From a bacterium (GTDB lineage Bacteria; UBA4055), in NCBI GenBank assembly GCA_029559475.1, contig JAKQBN010000030.1, forward strand, positions 74,756-138,755: DNA of 64,000 nt, in the 5' to 3' direction. A model generated the notes under the pieces. The model was not told the origin of the DNA. It worked only from the letters and a program-made list of their open reading frames with translations, and did not search any database. Below are positions 49,001 to 56,427 of this stretch, in pieces (the first letter of the stretch is position 1; each line of letters begins with the position of its first letter). The translations under genes and the position numbers were made by a program.

Positions 49001-49993
49001 ATCTGGAGCCTCGGTGGATCTCAGCTGCTCGTATATGAACATCAGGGCATCATCCTGATTGGTTGTGATGTCTTTACTTAAAGTGTTCAGAAGAAGGTTG
49101 AATTTCAGCCTTTCTTTCGGTTTAACGATAGATATCTGGCTTACTTCGTTCTCGTAAAGAACATCAAGCTGCTGAGCAGTAAGTTTGGTACCTATCGGGA
49201 GAATGAGCGGCTGTCCAGCATGACCTTTTTCCGGAGTTTTGGGGTTTGTGATGATAATTTCTTTAAAAAGTATCTTGCCTACAAGCTCGGGCAGATTTTT
49301 TTTATTCAGCTTAATCTTTTCTGACAGATCGAACATCGAATAGATCTCTTCATTCGAAGAAAATCCCATCGCTCTAAGAAATATGGTTACAGGGAATTTC
49401 TTTTTCCTGTCGATATATACCTGCAGAGAGTCATTTATCGTCGTCTCGAATTCGAGCCACGAACCTCTGAAAGGTATTATTTTTGCAGAAAATAGCGTGG
49501 TCGAATTTGGGTGAACTCTTGATGAAAAGAACGCTCCCGGAGATCTGTGAAGCTGAGTTACTATAACCCTTTCAGCTCCGTTGATTATAAATGTGCCTTT
49601 CGGGCTCATCATGGGAACTGTTCCGAAATATGTTTCGGACTCTATGGTCTGCTGATACTCGTCAGAATCGTCGGCTTTCTTTGAAAGCCTGAGCCTCACT
49701 TTTAAAGGTGCACTGTATGTAGCGCCGATCTCCTGGCATTCTACCACGGAGTATTTCGGCTGGCCTACGGAATAATCGATATATTCAAGCAGATATCTTT
49801 CTCTTGTGTCAGTTATCGGAAATGTGTTCTTAAAAGACTGGTGAAGGCCGGAATTTCTTTTTTTGTTTCCCTTGATGCTCTTTTGAATGAACGTGTCAAA
49901 AGACGCCAGCTGAAGCTCGAGAAGGTTCGGCATTTCAAGAACTTCACCGATCCTCGAAAATGAAATTCTTTTACCGTTTTCGCTTTTCTTCAA
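46001..49993 (-). CDS. rpoB: RNA polymerase subunit beta
   Basis: 1330 residues. The rifampicin region reads [28 protein letters not shown] in pieces across about 500-535, with the Asp, His and Ser contacts of sensitive enzymes. [18 protein letters not shown] and [18 protein letters not shown] are the expected late blocks. The start is TTG at 49993 with AGGAGG seven bases upstream. A strong hairpin terminator lies only 53 bases before it, so expression should be attenuated relative to rplJL. Confidence 0.98.
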   Translation of the reverse strand: [1330 protein letters not shown]

Positions 49994-50046
49994 ATTTAGT
50001 CCTCCTGCTTTTTTAGATTTTTATTCAGGGACTTTCCCGCGCGCAA

Positions 50047-50093
50047 ATAAAAAAAAGCCCAACATATACTTTAAAGTAGTTATGTCTGGCTTT
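50047..50093 (-). terminator. Terminator/attenuator directly before rpoB
   Basis: Minus strand AAAGCC (50088-50093) pairs with GGCTTT (50054-50059); an inner TACTTTAAAGTA palindrome extends the stem. A run of eight T follows (complement of 50049-50056). Confidence 0.75.
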
Positions 50094-50170
50094 GATTTAA
50101 TGAACATTTTACGCCCGGTTTAATGTTATGGTTACTGATTACGGATAACAGCGGTTTTTATAAGACAGAA

Positions 50171-50202
50171 AAAGTTATTCCCGCTTTGTCGAGAATAACT
50201 TT
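50171..50202 (-). terminator. Terminator after rplL
   Basis: Perfect 10-bp stem AAAGTTATTC/GAATAACTTT with a 12-base loop. On the minus strand it is followed by TTCTGTCTT. It lies 32 bases after the rplL stop. Confidence 0.65.
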
Positions 50203-50234
50203 CCCTTTATTAAAGGTCTATACATGAAATGCTG

Positions 50235-50600
50235 TTATTTAAGATCAGCCTGTCCGCCTGCTTCTTCTATTTGAGCTTTCATTTTCAGAGCTTCTTCTTT
50301 CGGTACTGATTCTTTTACTGTGCTCGGGCATTTGTCGACCAGGTCTTTCGCTTCTTTCAGTCCGAGGCCGGTCATCTCTCTGATCACCTTGATGACCTGG
50401 ATCTTTTTATCTCCAGAAGAAATAAGCATTACGTTAAAATCTGTCTTTTCTTCTTCCTGAGCAGCTTCTGCGGCCGCTGCAGGTCCGGCAACCATAGTAG
50501 GCGCTGCCGCTGTTACACCGAATTTTTCTTCGATCGCTTTAACAAGCTCGGACAGCTCCATTGCTGTCATTTTTTCCAGTTTACTTAATATTTCCTGCAC
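50235..50600 (-). CDS. rplL: Ribosomal protein bL12
   Basis: 121 residues: N-terminal dimer helices ([20 protein letters not shown]), Ala-rich hinge (about 37-52) and the factor-binding domain ([20 protein letters not shown]). GTG start at 50600 with GGAGG upstream. It recruits translation GTPases to the stalk. It is 31 bases after rplJ, and two hairpins separate it from rpoB. Confidence 0.98.
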   Translation of the reverse strand: MQEILSKLEKMTAMELSELVKAIEEKFGVTAAAPTMVAGPAAAAEAAQEEEKTDFNVMLISSGDKKIQVIKVIREMTGLGLKEAKDLVDKCPSTVKESVPKEEALKMKAQIEEAGGQADLK

Positions 50601-50631
50601 GAAATCCTCCGTTACGGTTTTTTATTATAAT

Positions 50632-51147
50632 TTACATATTCTCTTTTTTCGTTTTTACTGCATCCAGCGTACGGGCCAGTTTTGCCATAGGTTCGTTAAG
50701 CACGCTTGCTATCATAGATAACAGAGCATTCTTCGACGGCAGGTCTTTGATCACGGACATTTTGCCGGCGGGATAGAATTCGTTTTCGAACATACAGCCT
50801 TTTATGACGAGTTTTTCATTCTTTTTGGCAAAATCGAAAAGTATCTTTGCAGGCGCCGACGGATCTTCAAAAGCGAAAGTCACGGAATTGGGTCCTTTAA
50901 GTATCTTCTCAAAATCCGCGCTGTATTTGGTTCCTTCAAGCGCTTTGTTGACGAGAGTATTTTTGAATACTTTCATCTCCGATTTTGTCGATCTCAGGTC
51001 TTTTCTCAGACGCGATATGTTCTCAACATCTATGCCGTCGTACCTGGTGATATAGAAAGCGGAAGAGGACTGCAGTTTCGTTCTGATCTCGTCGATAACT
51101 TTCTGTTTCTCAATAACCTGTTGTTTTACGATTGTAGCTTCAGTCAT
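50632..51147 (-). CDS. rplJ: Ribosomal protein uL10
   Basis: 171 residues with YITRYDGIDVENISRLRKDL, FKNTLVNKALEG and the C-terminal helix that binds bL12 dimers (LSMIASVLNEPMAKLARTLD). The gap to rplA is only 34 bases, too short for the usual folded L10 leader, so autoregulation, if present, must use another site. Confidence 0.97.
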   Translation of the reverse strand: MTEATIVKQQVIEKQKVIDEIRTKLQSSSAFYITRYDGIDVENISRLRKDLRSTKSEMKVFKNTLVNKALEGTKYSADFEKILKGPNSVTFAFEDPSAPAKILFDFAKKNEKLVIKGCMFENEFYPAGKMSVIKDLPSKNALLSMIASVLNEPMAKLARTLDAVKTKKENM

Positions 51148-51181
51148 TTTTTTCTCCGATAATAATGTTAGCGGCCCGGAA

Positions 51182-51883
51182 TTAACCGATCAGAGCCGTC
51201 AGCGAATTTCTGTCAATTTCGTAACCTAAACCCATCGTTGAAGATATTGTCACCTTCTTAAGATAAGTTCCTTTTGCCGCGCTCGGTTTAAGCGCTAATA
51301 TCTTTTTAATGAATTCAGTAAGATTTTCTTCGATCTGGATCTCTGAAAATGACGCTTTTCCGATTCCGACCTGAACGATACCTTTCTTTTCTGTTCTGAA
51401 ATCGATCTTACCGGCCTTTACTTCTTTTACAGCCTGGGCAACGTCGTTAGTAACTGTTCCGCTTTTCGGGTTGGGCATTAGTCCTCTCGGCCCGAGAACT
51501 TTTCCGAGACGGCTGATCTTCGCCATCATATCCGGTGTAGCTATTACTACATCTATATCACTCCAGCCTTCCATGATCTTATTCATATAAACTTCAAATC
51601 CTGCGTAGTCTGCTCCTGCTTCCAGAGCTTCTTTGGCTTTTTCTTCCATCGCGAATACGAGAACCCTTACGGTTTTACCTGTTCCGTGCGGAAGGGATAC
51701 AACGCCTCTTACGATCTGATCGGCGTGTTTGGGATCTACTCCCAGATTAACTGCAACCTCGATCGTCTCGTCAAACTTGGCCGTAGCGTTTGCCTTGCAG
51801 TATTTTACGGCGTCTTTTAACTGAAGACCCTTTCTTTCTTTTACCGCTTCGAGCATCTTGGTTATTCTTTTCGTGTTTTTCAT
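51182..51883 (-). CDS. rplA: Ribosomal protein uL1
   Basis: 233 residues. [20 protein letters not shown], the [19 protein letters not shown] block and the C-terminal [16 protein letters not shown] are diagnostic. It forms the L1 stalk of the 50S subunit and in many bacteria represses its own operon. Confidence 0.98.
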   Translation of the reverse strand: MKNTKRITKMLEAVKERKGLQLKDAVKYCKANATAKFDETIEVAVNLGVDPKHADQIVRGVVSLPHGTGKTVRVLVFAMEEKAKEALEAGADYAGFEVYMNKIMEGWSDIDVVIATPDMMAKISRLGKVLGPRGLMPNPKSGTVTNDVAQAVKEVKAGKIDFRTEKKGIVQVGIGKASFSEIQIEENLTEFIKKILALKPSAAKGTYLKKVTISSTMGLGYEIDRNSLTALIG

Positions 51884-51949
51884 TTCTTCCCCGTAGATCT
51901 AATTTTATCTGTAAAATGATCTGCGCTCCGGCTATAGCGCGCTTTTCAT

Positions 51950-52375
51950 TTATTTTTTTACGATTACGCCCATGCTTCTGCAGGTTCCTGCGATTATAAG
52001 TTTTGCGGCTTCAACGTCGTTCGCGTTAAGGTCTTCCATCTTTTTCTTTGCGATCTCTTCAAGCTGTTCCTGAGTGATGGTACCTACTTTTTTTACGTTG
52101 GGTTCCGGAGATCCTTTTTCCAGCTTCAGCGCTTTTCTGATCAGCATCGAAGCCGGCGGTGTCTTCATTATAAACGTGAAGGATTTGTCCTGATACACAG
52201 TTATAACGACCGGAATTATATCGCCTTTCTTATCCTGGGTTCTGGCGTTGAAAGTCTTGCAGAACTCCATGATGTTGACTCCTTTCTGACCGAGAGCAGG
52301 TCCGACCGGAGGAGCCGGGGTCGCCACGCCTGCAGGCAGCTGGAGTTTTATGAATCCGATAATCTTTTTTGCCAT
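51950..52375 (-). CDS. rplK: Ribosomal protein uL11
   Basis: 141 residues with the family signature [19 protein letters not shown] and a C-terminal rRNA-binding domain ([10 protein letters not shown]). It belongs to the GTPase-associated centre. It lies 25 bases after nusG. Confidence 0.98.
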   Translation of the reverse strand: MAKKIIGFIKLQLPAGVATPAPPVGPALGQKGVNIMEFCKTFNARTQDKKGDIIPVVITVYQDKSFTFIMKTPPASMLIRKALKLEKGSPEPNVKKVGTITQEQLEEIAKKKMEDLNANDVEAAKLIIAGTCRSMGVIVKK

Positions 52376-52400
52376 TTGATAAACCTTCTATTTTAATTTT

Positions 52401-52931
52401 TTATTCATATTTAACCTGAAGGAAATCGAGATCTACAGGTGTGCTTCTTCCGAATATCGTCACCATTACTTTCAGTCTCTGCTTCTCTTCATTTATTTCG
52501 CTTATCGTTCCGCTGAAATCAGTGAAAGGTCCGTCGACGATCTTTACGAAATCCCCGACTTTATAAATGTTCTCGACTTTTTCCTTTCCGAAAGACGCCC
52601 TTGCTTTTTCGAGCATTCTCTCAACTTCTTTTTTTGATAATTCCTGAGGTTTGTTCTTCGGTCCTACAAAATTCAGCACTTTTGAATTGCTTAAAAGAAA
52701 ATGCTCTATCGATCTGCTCAAATGGCAACTGATAAAAACATAACCCGGATAGAAAAGTCGCAGTTTTTTAACTTTTTTACCGTTCCTCATCTGAACAACT
52801 TCTTCGGATGGAACAAATACTTCGGTCACTTCATTTTTATAACCGAGTCTTTCTATTTCGCTTTCAAGGAATTCTTTGGTCCTTATTTCCTCTCCGGTCA
52901 GAACATGCAGTATGTACCAGTTAGCGCTCAA
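52401..52931 (-). CDS. nusG: Transcription elongation/antitermination factor NusG
   Basis: 176 residues. The NGN domain (NWYILHVLTGEE; FYPGYVFISCHLS) is followed by a KOW domain (YKVGDFVKIVDGPFTDFSGT). It bridges RNA polymerase to Rho or the ribosome. It lies 24 bases after secE. Confidence 0.98.
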   Translation of the reverse strand: MSANWYILHVLTGEEIRTKEFLESEIERLGYKNEVTEVFVPSEEVVQMRNGKKVKKLRLFYPGYVFISCHLSRSIEHFLLSNSKVLNFVGPKNKPQELSKKEVERMLEKARASFGKEKVENIYKVGDFVKIVDGPFTDFSGTISEINEEKQRLKVMVTIFGRSTPVDLDFLQVKYE

Positions 52932-52955
52932 TTTGGTTTTCCCGATTTTATTAGA

Positions 52956-53138
52956 TTAATTAATGAAGATGCCTATCAGCCAGTTTAAAAGCTGGTCCGA
53001 TCCGAAAATGAACAGTACGAGAAGAATGGTAATGCCTATTACGACTTTTGTAGAACCCCATACTTCCGGTTTTGAAGGCCATGATACCAGTTTCATTTCT
53101 TTTACGGTGGATCTGAAAAATTCTATTATGCTGTTCAT
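52956..53138 (-). CDS. secE: Protein translocase subunit SecE
   Basis: 60 residues, the short single-span form. An amphipathic helix with VKEMKLVSWPSKPEV is followed by one membrane span (VVIGITILLVLFIFGSDQLL). It clamps SecY in the inner membrane. The order tRNA-Trp, secE, nusG is conserved in bacteria. Confidence 0.96.
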   Translation of the reverse strand: MNSIIEFFRSTVKEMKLVSWPSKPEVWGSTKVVIGITILLVLFIFGSDQLLNWLIGIFIN

Positions 53139-53155
53139 CCTTACTCCCGTTTTCT

Positions 53156-53233
53156 TGGCAGGCGTTGAGGGATTCGAACCCCCGACACTCGGTTTTGGAG
53201 ACCGATGCTCTAGCCGGGCTGAGCTAAACGCCT
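53156..53233 (-). tRNA. tRNA-Trp (anticodon CCA)
   Basis: 78 bases including an encoded CCA. Acceptor AGGCGTT/AACGCCT, anticodon loop CTCCAAA in TCGGT/ACCGA, T loop TTCGAAT. It sits between rpmG and secE. Confidence 0.96.
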
Positions 53234-53239
53234 GTTATT

Positions 53240-53389
53240 TTACTTAGTTTCCTTGTGAAGCGTATGTTTTCTGCAGAACTTGCAGAATTTTTTAAACTCA
53301 ACCCTGCCTGAGTGTTTTGATTTGTTCTTATCGGTGTTGTAATTTTTTCTTTTACATTCGCCGCAGGCAAGAATTACCATATCGCGCAT
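53240..53389 (-). CDS. rpmG: Ribosomal protein bL33, zinc-binding type
   Basis: 49 residues from the ATG at 53389, six bases after GGAG. Two CxxC pairs ([10 protein letters not shown] and FCKFCRKH) mark the zinc-binding C+ form, and [19 protein letters not shown] is typical. It lies between tRNA-Thr and tRNA-Trp as in many genomes, but the tuf gene usually found just upstream is missing. The stop is only six bases from the 5' end of tRNA-Trp. Confidence 0.95.
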   Translation of the reverse strand: MRDMVILACGECKRKNYNTDKNKSKHSGRVEFKKFCKFCRKHTLHKETK

Positions 53390-53416
53390 TTTATGCTCCA
53401 TTATTTTATTTCAACA

Positions 53417-53489
<73 letters not shown>

Positions 53490-53501
53490 CTATTTCAGAA
53501 T

Positions 53502-53539
53502 AAAAAGAGCAAGCTGTAATTTCAAGCTTGCTTCTTTTT
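53502..53539 (-). terminator. Hairpin terminator inside the tRNA cluster
   Basis: Stem AGCAAGCT/AGCTTGCT (53508-53515 and 53525-53532) with a 9-base loop, extended by AAAAAG/CTTTTT. It lies between tRNA-Gly and tRNA-Thr(GGT) and is nearly symmetric, so it could act on either strand. Confidence 0.75.
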
Positions 53540-53544
53540 ATCAG

Positions 53545-53617
53545 AGCGGGAGACGAGACTCGGACTCGCGACCCTCAGCTTGGAAGGCTGATGCTCTACC
53601 AACTGAGCTACTCCCGC
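53545..53617 (-). tRNA. tRNA-Gly (anticodon TCC)
   Basis: 73 bases, CCA not encoded. Acceptor GCGGGAG/CTCCCGC, anticodon loop CTTCCAA in TCAGC/GCTGA. Confidence 0.95.
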
Positions 53618-53623
53618 TTGTTG

Positions 53624-53706
53624 TGGGCCAGGATGGGTTCGAACCACCGTAGGCTGACGCCAGCAGATTTACAGTCTGCCTCCTTTAGCCGCTCGGACAC
53701 TGACCC
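53624..53706 (-). tRNA. tRNA-Tyr (anticodon GTA)
   Basis: 83 bases with the long variable arm of tRNA-Tyr; CCA not encoded. Acceptor GGGTCAG/CTGGCCC (one G-U), anticodon loop CTGTAAA, T stem GGTGG/CCATC. Confidence 0.95.
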
Positions 53707-53711
53707 GCAAA

Positions 53712-53785
53712 TGCTAATAGAGGGACTTGAACCCCCGACCGGCTGATTACAAATCAGCTGCTCTAGCCAACTGAGCTACATTAGC
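53712..53785 (-). tRNA. tRNA-Thr (anticodon TGT)
   Basis: 74 bases, CCA not encoded. Acceptor GCTAATG/TATTAGC, anticodon loop TTTGTAA in GCTGA/TCAGC. It is the first gene of the cluster. Confidence 0.95.
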
Positions 53786-53801
53786 ATAAATCCGGACAGC
53801 A

Positions 53802-53830
53802 AAGTTATTAAAATTTTAATATGAAGTCAA
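53802..53830 (-). promoter_or_regulatory. Promoter of the tRNA-rpmG-secE cluster
   Basis: Minus strand TTGACT (53825-53830), 17 bases, TAACTT (53802-53807), extended as TAACTTTG, the -7 consensus of Bacteroidetes. Transcription would start about eight bases before the tRNA. Confidence 0.7.
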
Positions 53831-53848
53831 GAACTTTTTTAAAGATTT

Positions 53849-54073
53849 TTAATCTTTTTTACCGAAGATCGATTTTAAAAAACCTGAAGTTTTTCCATTC
53901 TCTTTTCCTTTTTCAGCCTTACTTGAGATGATTCCTACTATATTGCTTCCGATGTTGGGATTTATCTGTTTCTGAAATTCGTAAAAATCATTCCTGTATC
54001 CTCCTTCATTGAAAAATCTTTCGGCTCTGGAAATTAACGAAGAATAGTTGTTAGAATTTTTCGACTTTATCAA
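53849..54073 (-). CDS. Short ORF, probably the cut-off C-terminus of the upstream gene
   Basis: 74 residues from a TTG at 54073 that has no ribosome site. The same frame runs without a break up to the TAG that ends the 54128-55027 gene. Read through that TAG, the two make one protein of about 393 residues. The segment is helical and basic (LISRAERFFNEGGYRNDFYE, then SGFLKSIFGKKD). Either the parent gene has a nonsense mutation, or this piece is translated by reinitiation or readthrough. No known domain. Confidence 0.4.
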   Translation of the reverse strand: MIKSKNSNNYSSLISRAERFFNEGGYRNDFYEFQKQINPNIGSNIVGIISSKAEKGKENGKTSGFLKSIFGKKD

Positions 54074-54127
54074 TGTGATCAGCTTTAATACTTCATCTTT
54101 CTTCTCATAGATTTTTCTATCCAGATG

Positions 54128-55027
54128 CTATCTGTCGAGATTAAGGTTCAAGAGACTGCCTGTTTCTTCAGCTTCTTTGATCATAACCGATACGTTCTTT
54201 TTCAGTATTTCCCAGTCTTCGAGCCATATAGACGGTTTTAACTTGTCTATCTGTCTATTCAGATTTATGATCATATTCTGTTTTTTCGCATTCACTATCT
54301 CTGTTATTTTAGAATCCGTTCTATTGATAAGTTCTACAGCTTTATTCATAAGATCGTATCTTCTGCTCTGAAAAAGCTTGTCGATCAGAAGATACTGCTC
54401 CTGCAGTGTTTTTATTTCTTTCGGCCCGATATAATCTTTATATTTTGCAAAGAAATTTTTCGAAACTTCGTATTTTTTTTTTGCGACAAGGTATATATTG
54501 GTGTATTTTTCCTTATTATCGGTGTTTATTCTATTCAGTTCATCGAACATTTCATCGGATCTAAGCTCATAAAACACATAACTGTCGCGTCTGAGTATAT
54601 CTTTTAATAGGTTCAGTTTGTTATGAAATTCAATAAAGATCTCGGGATCGACCATACAGGAATCTTCTGCATATTTTTCAATAAGACGCTCTGCTTCGAT
54701 TACTTTCGCGTTATATTTTTCAAGAGAAGACGTTTTTTTAGCGTTCAAATGATATCCGATCTCATCCATGACCGGCAGTATTTCGGCTTCGAATCTGATG
54801 TACGGTTTTTTTATAGTCCACGGGATTTTGTTTTTCAGTATTAGGAATTTGTCGGTATCTTTTTGGGAAAAACGTACATTTTCAGGCATATCTTCAGTAA
54901 TTCTTAATGCACAGAGATAACTGAAAAAAGAATCCGGCCTGATAAGGTTCTCGATCTGAGTTATCTTTAGAAGAGTGTCTCTTCCGTCTGAAGTATCCGA
55001 ATATTTACTTTTAATAAAAGTGATCAT
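54128..55027 (-). CDS. Helical protein of unknown function
   Basis: 299 residues, almost wholly helical and charged, with coiled-coil-like stretches (EKYNAKVIEAERLIEKYAED; ELVNRTDSKITEIVNAKKQN region near the end). No signal peptide. Its ATG overlaps the upstream stop (ATGA at 55024-55027), so it pairs with the TPR-like gene. It ends at a TAG after NLNLDR, and the frame continues for 93 codons beyond. I do not recognise a family. Confidence 0.65.
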   Translation of the reverse strand: MITFIKSKYSDTSDGRDTLLKITQIENLIRPDSFFSYLCALRITEDMPENVRFSQKDTDKFLILKNKIPWTIKKPYIRFEAEILPVMDEIGYHLNAKKTSSLEKYNAKVIEAERLIEKYAEDSCMVDPEIFIEFHNKLNLLKDILRRDSYVFYELRSDEMFDELNRINTDNKEKYTNIYLVAKKKYEVSKNFFAKYKDYIGPKEIKTLQEQYLLIDKLFQSRRYDLMNKAVELINRTDSKITEIVNAKKQNMIINLNRQIDKLKPSIWLEDWEILKKNVSVMIKEAEETGSLLNLNLDR

Positions 55028-56076
55028 CTGACATTATTATCTTCAATAAATTCGATTCCCAGATCTTTAAGCTTTTGGAGCAGGCTGTTCTTCTTATCAT
55101 TCCTCAGTTTTTTAAAATAATCGGTAAGTTCATATCCGATATTTTTAAAATCATCGTCAACATCGGCTTTTACAGCGTAAATGAAATCAAATCTTTTGAC
55201 AGCTTCATCGAGATATTTTAGGGAATTTTCAGGATCGTTCAGAGCCGCGTAATACTTGGCTGTGCTGAAATATAATTCAGGCATGTTTATGAATTCCTTG
55301 TCTATAGCTGACAATGTATATTCGACCGCTTTTTTATAGTCCGATCTCAGGTAAGAGATCCATCCCATCAGAAAATCGCATAATGCCGAAAGATAACTAT
55401 TCCCGAAATCCGCCGCAGTCTTTGCGGCTTCGATTATTGACTGTTCTGCTTTGTTCAGATCGAAATAAGCTGCAGGCTTTAAATATATCAGCCCGAGCAG
55501 GAACCGCGCGAACAGATTACCTTCATATTCTTTTACGCATTCCTCAGTTTTCTCCTTTATTTGTGTCAAAAGAACAAAATCTGCGGGATTCTCCAGATAT
55601 TCTAAATAATCTTCTGCTGTCCGAGTCCATTTTTCAAAAAGTTCGATCCTGCCGGTCGATCTCAGCGCTTCTTTTACAGAATTGACGGCATCAGTCGAGT
55701 CTTCTGATCTTAATTCAAAGAGCCATATAATATCGAACATCTCTATTGAAAATGCAGCTCCGAGATTGTAGAAGGACACATCCTTTTGTGCGTTCCTTTC
55801 TATTTTGGCCAGCCTGGCTGTAATTATTTCTTCTAAAAAAGGTTTTTCTTCTGCGGTCATTAACTCCGGAGTCAGTTCCATTTCAGCAAAGCTTCTTCTG
55901 ATTATGTCGTTCTCTTTTATCTCATTCGAATTCGCATCGCATGCTTTAGATATGATATTCATACCTTTCAGATTGACCTTTTTTAATCCTTTACTGTTTA
56001 CGCTGATAAAATAATTCTGTTTTAGAAAATCCTTGTAGCTGATATTCATTTTGTTTGAAAAAGGTTTTAGTAGCAT
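55024..56076 (-). CDS. TPR-like protein of unknown function
   Basis: 350 residues. Residues about 180-310 show helical-repeat spacing (ARFLLGLIYLKPAAYFDLNK; CDFLMGWISYLRSDYKKAVE; YFSTAKYYAALNDPENSLKY), consistent with tetratricopeptide repeats. No signal peptide, so probably a cytosolic scaffold. GAGG precedes the ATG by five bases and a good promoter lies 46 bases upstream. It forms a two-gene unit with the helical protein downstream. Confidence 0.7.
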   Translation of the reverse strand: MLLKPFSNKMNISYKDFLKQNYFISVNSKGLKKVNLKGMNIISKACDANSNEIKENDIIRRSFAEMELTPELMTAEEKPFLEEIITARLAKIERNAQKDVSFYNLGAAFSIEMFDIIWLFELRSEDSTDAVNSVKEALRSTGRIELFEKWTRTAEDYLEYLENPADFVLLTQIKEKTEECVKEYEGNLFARFLLGLIYLKPAAYFDLNKAEQSIIEAAKTAADFGNSYLSALCDFLMGWISYLRSDYKKAVEYTLSAIDKEFINMPELYFSTAKYYAALNDPENSLKYLDEAVKRFDFIYAVKADVDDDFKNIGYELTDYFKKLRNDKKNSLLQKLKDLGIEFIEDNNVR

Positions 56077-56121
56077 CAGAGCCTCTAAGAATTGTTTTAA
56101 TTCCGTTAACCGTAAACGCGG

Positions 56122-56150
56122 ATTATAGCATATTTATTCTTATAAATCAA
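56122..56150 (-). promoter_or_regulatory. Promoter of the TPR-like/helical gene pair
   Basis: Minus strand TTGATT (56145-56150), 17 bases, TATAAT (56122-56127). Confidence 0.65.
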
Positions 56151-56176
56151 CCCATTATTTTTTAAACATATTTTCT

Positions 56177-56205
56177 TTGCTTTTTTTTCTGTTAAATCTT
56201 ATTTT
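56177..56205 (+). promoter_or_regulatory. Promoter of the 65-residue protein gene
   Basis: TTGCTT (56177-56182), 17 bases, TATTTT (56200-56205) followed by G. It is divergent from the promoter at 56122-56150. Confidence 0.55.
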
Positions 56206-56229
56206 GCTTCCTGCTTTGGAGAGCAGGCT

Positions 56230-56427
56230 ATGAAAGGAATTACAACAATAATATTCAATGATACCGTAATTGGCTCAACAGATCAGCCCGTGACCTATCA
56301 GCGCGAGACTGATACCCAGATCGAATACAGGGTCACTGATATAAAAAGAGACCATACGGTTTCGATCTTTTCTGAAACCTCGATAAAGTTTATAGCCGAT
56401 CCGAATTTTAATATCGAAAAGATCTAA
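56230..56427 (+). CDS. Small beta-rich protein of unknown function
   Basis: 65 residues. GGAG stands eight bases before the ATG and a promoter-like sequence lies 25 bases upstream. The predicted strands (MKGITTIIFNDTVIGSTD; HTVSIFSETSIKFIADPNF) suggest a small beta barrel or sandwich. It is the only plus-strand gene between 38 and 60 kb, and its stop overlaps that of the convergent permease gene by four bases. No family recognised. Confidence 0.55.
   Translation: MKGITTIIFNDTVIGSTDQPVTYQRETDTQIEYRVTDIKRDHTVSIFSETSIKFIADPNFNIEKI

Noticed and set aside
51148-51181. L10-binding leader before rplJ
   Set aside because: The gap is 34 bases and has no stable fold.
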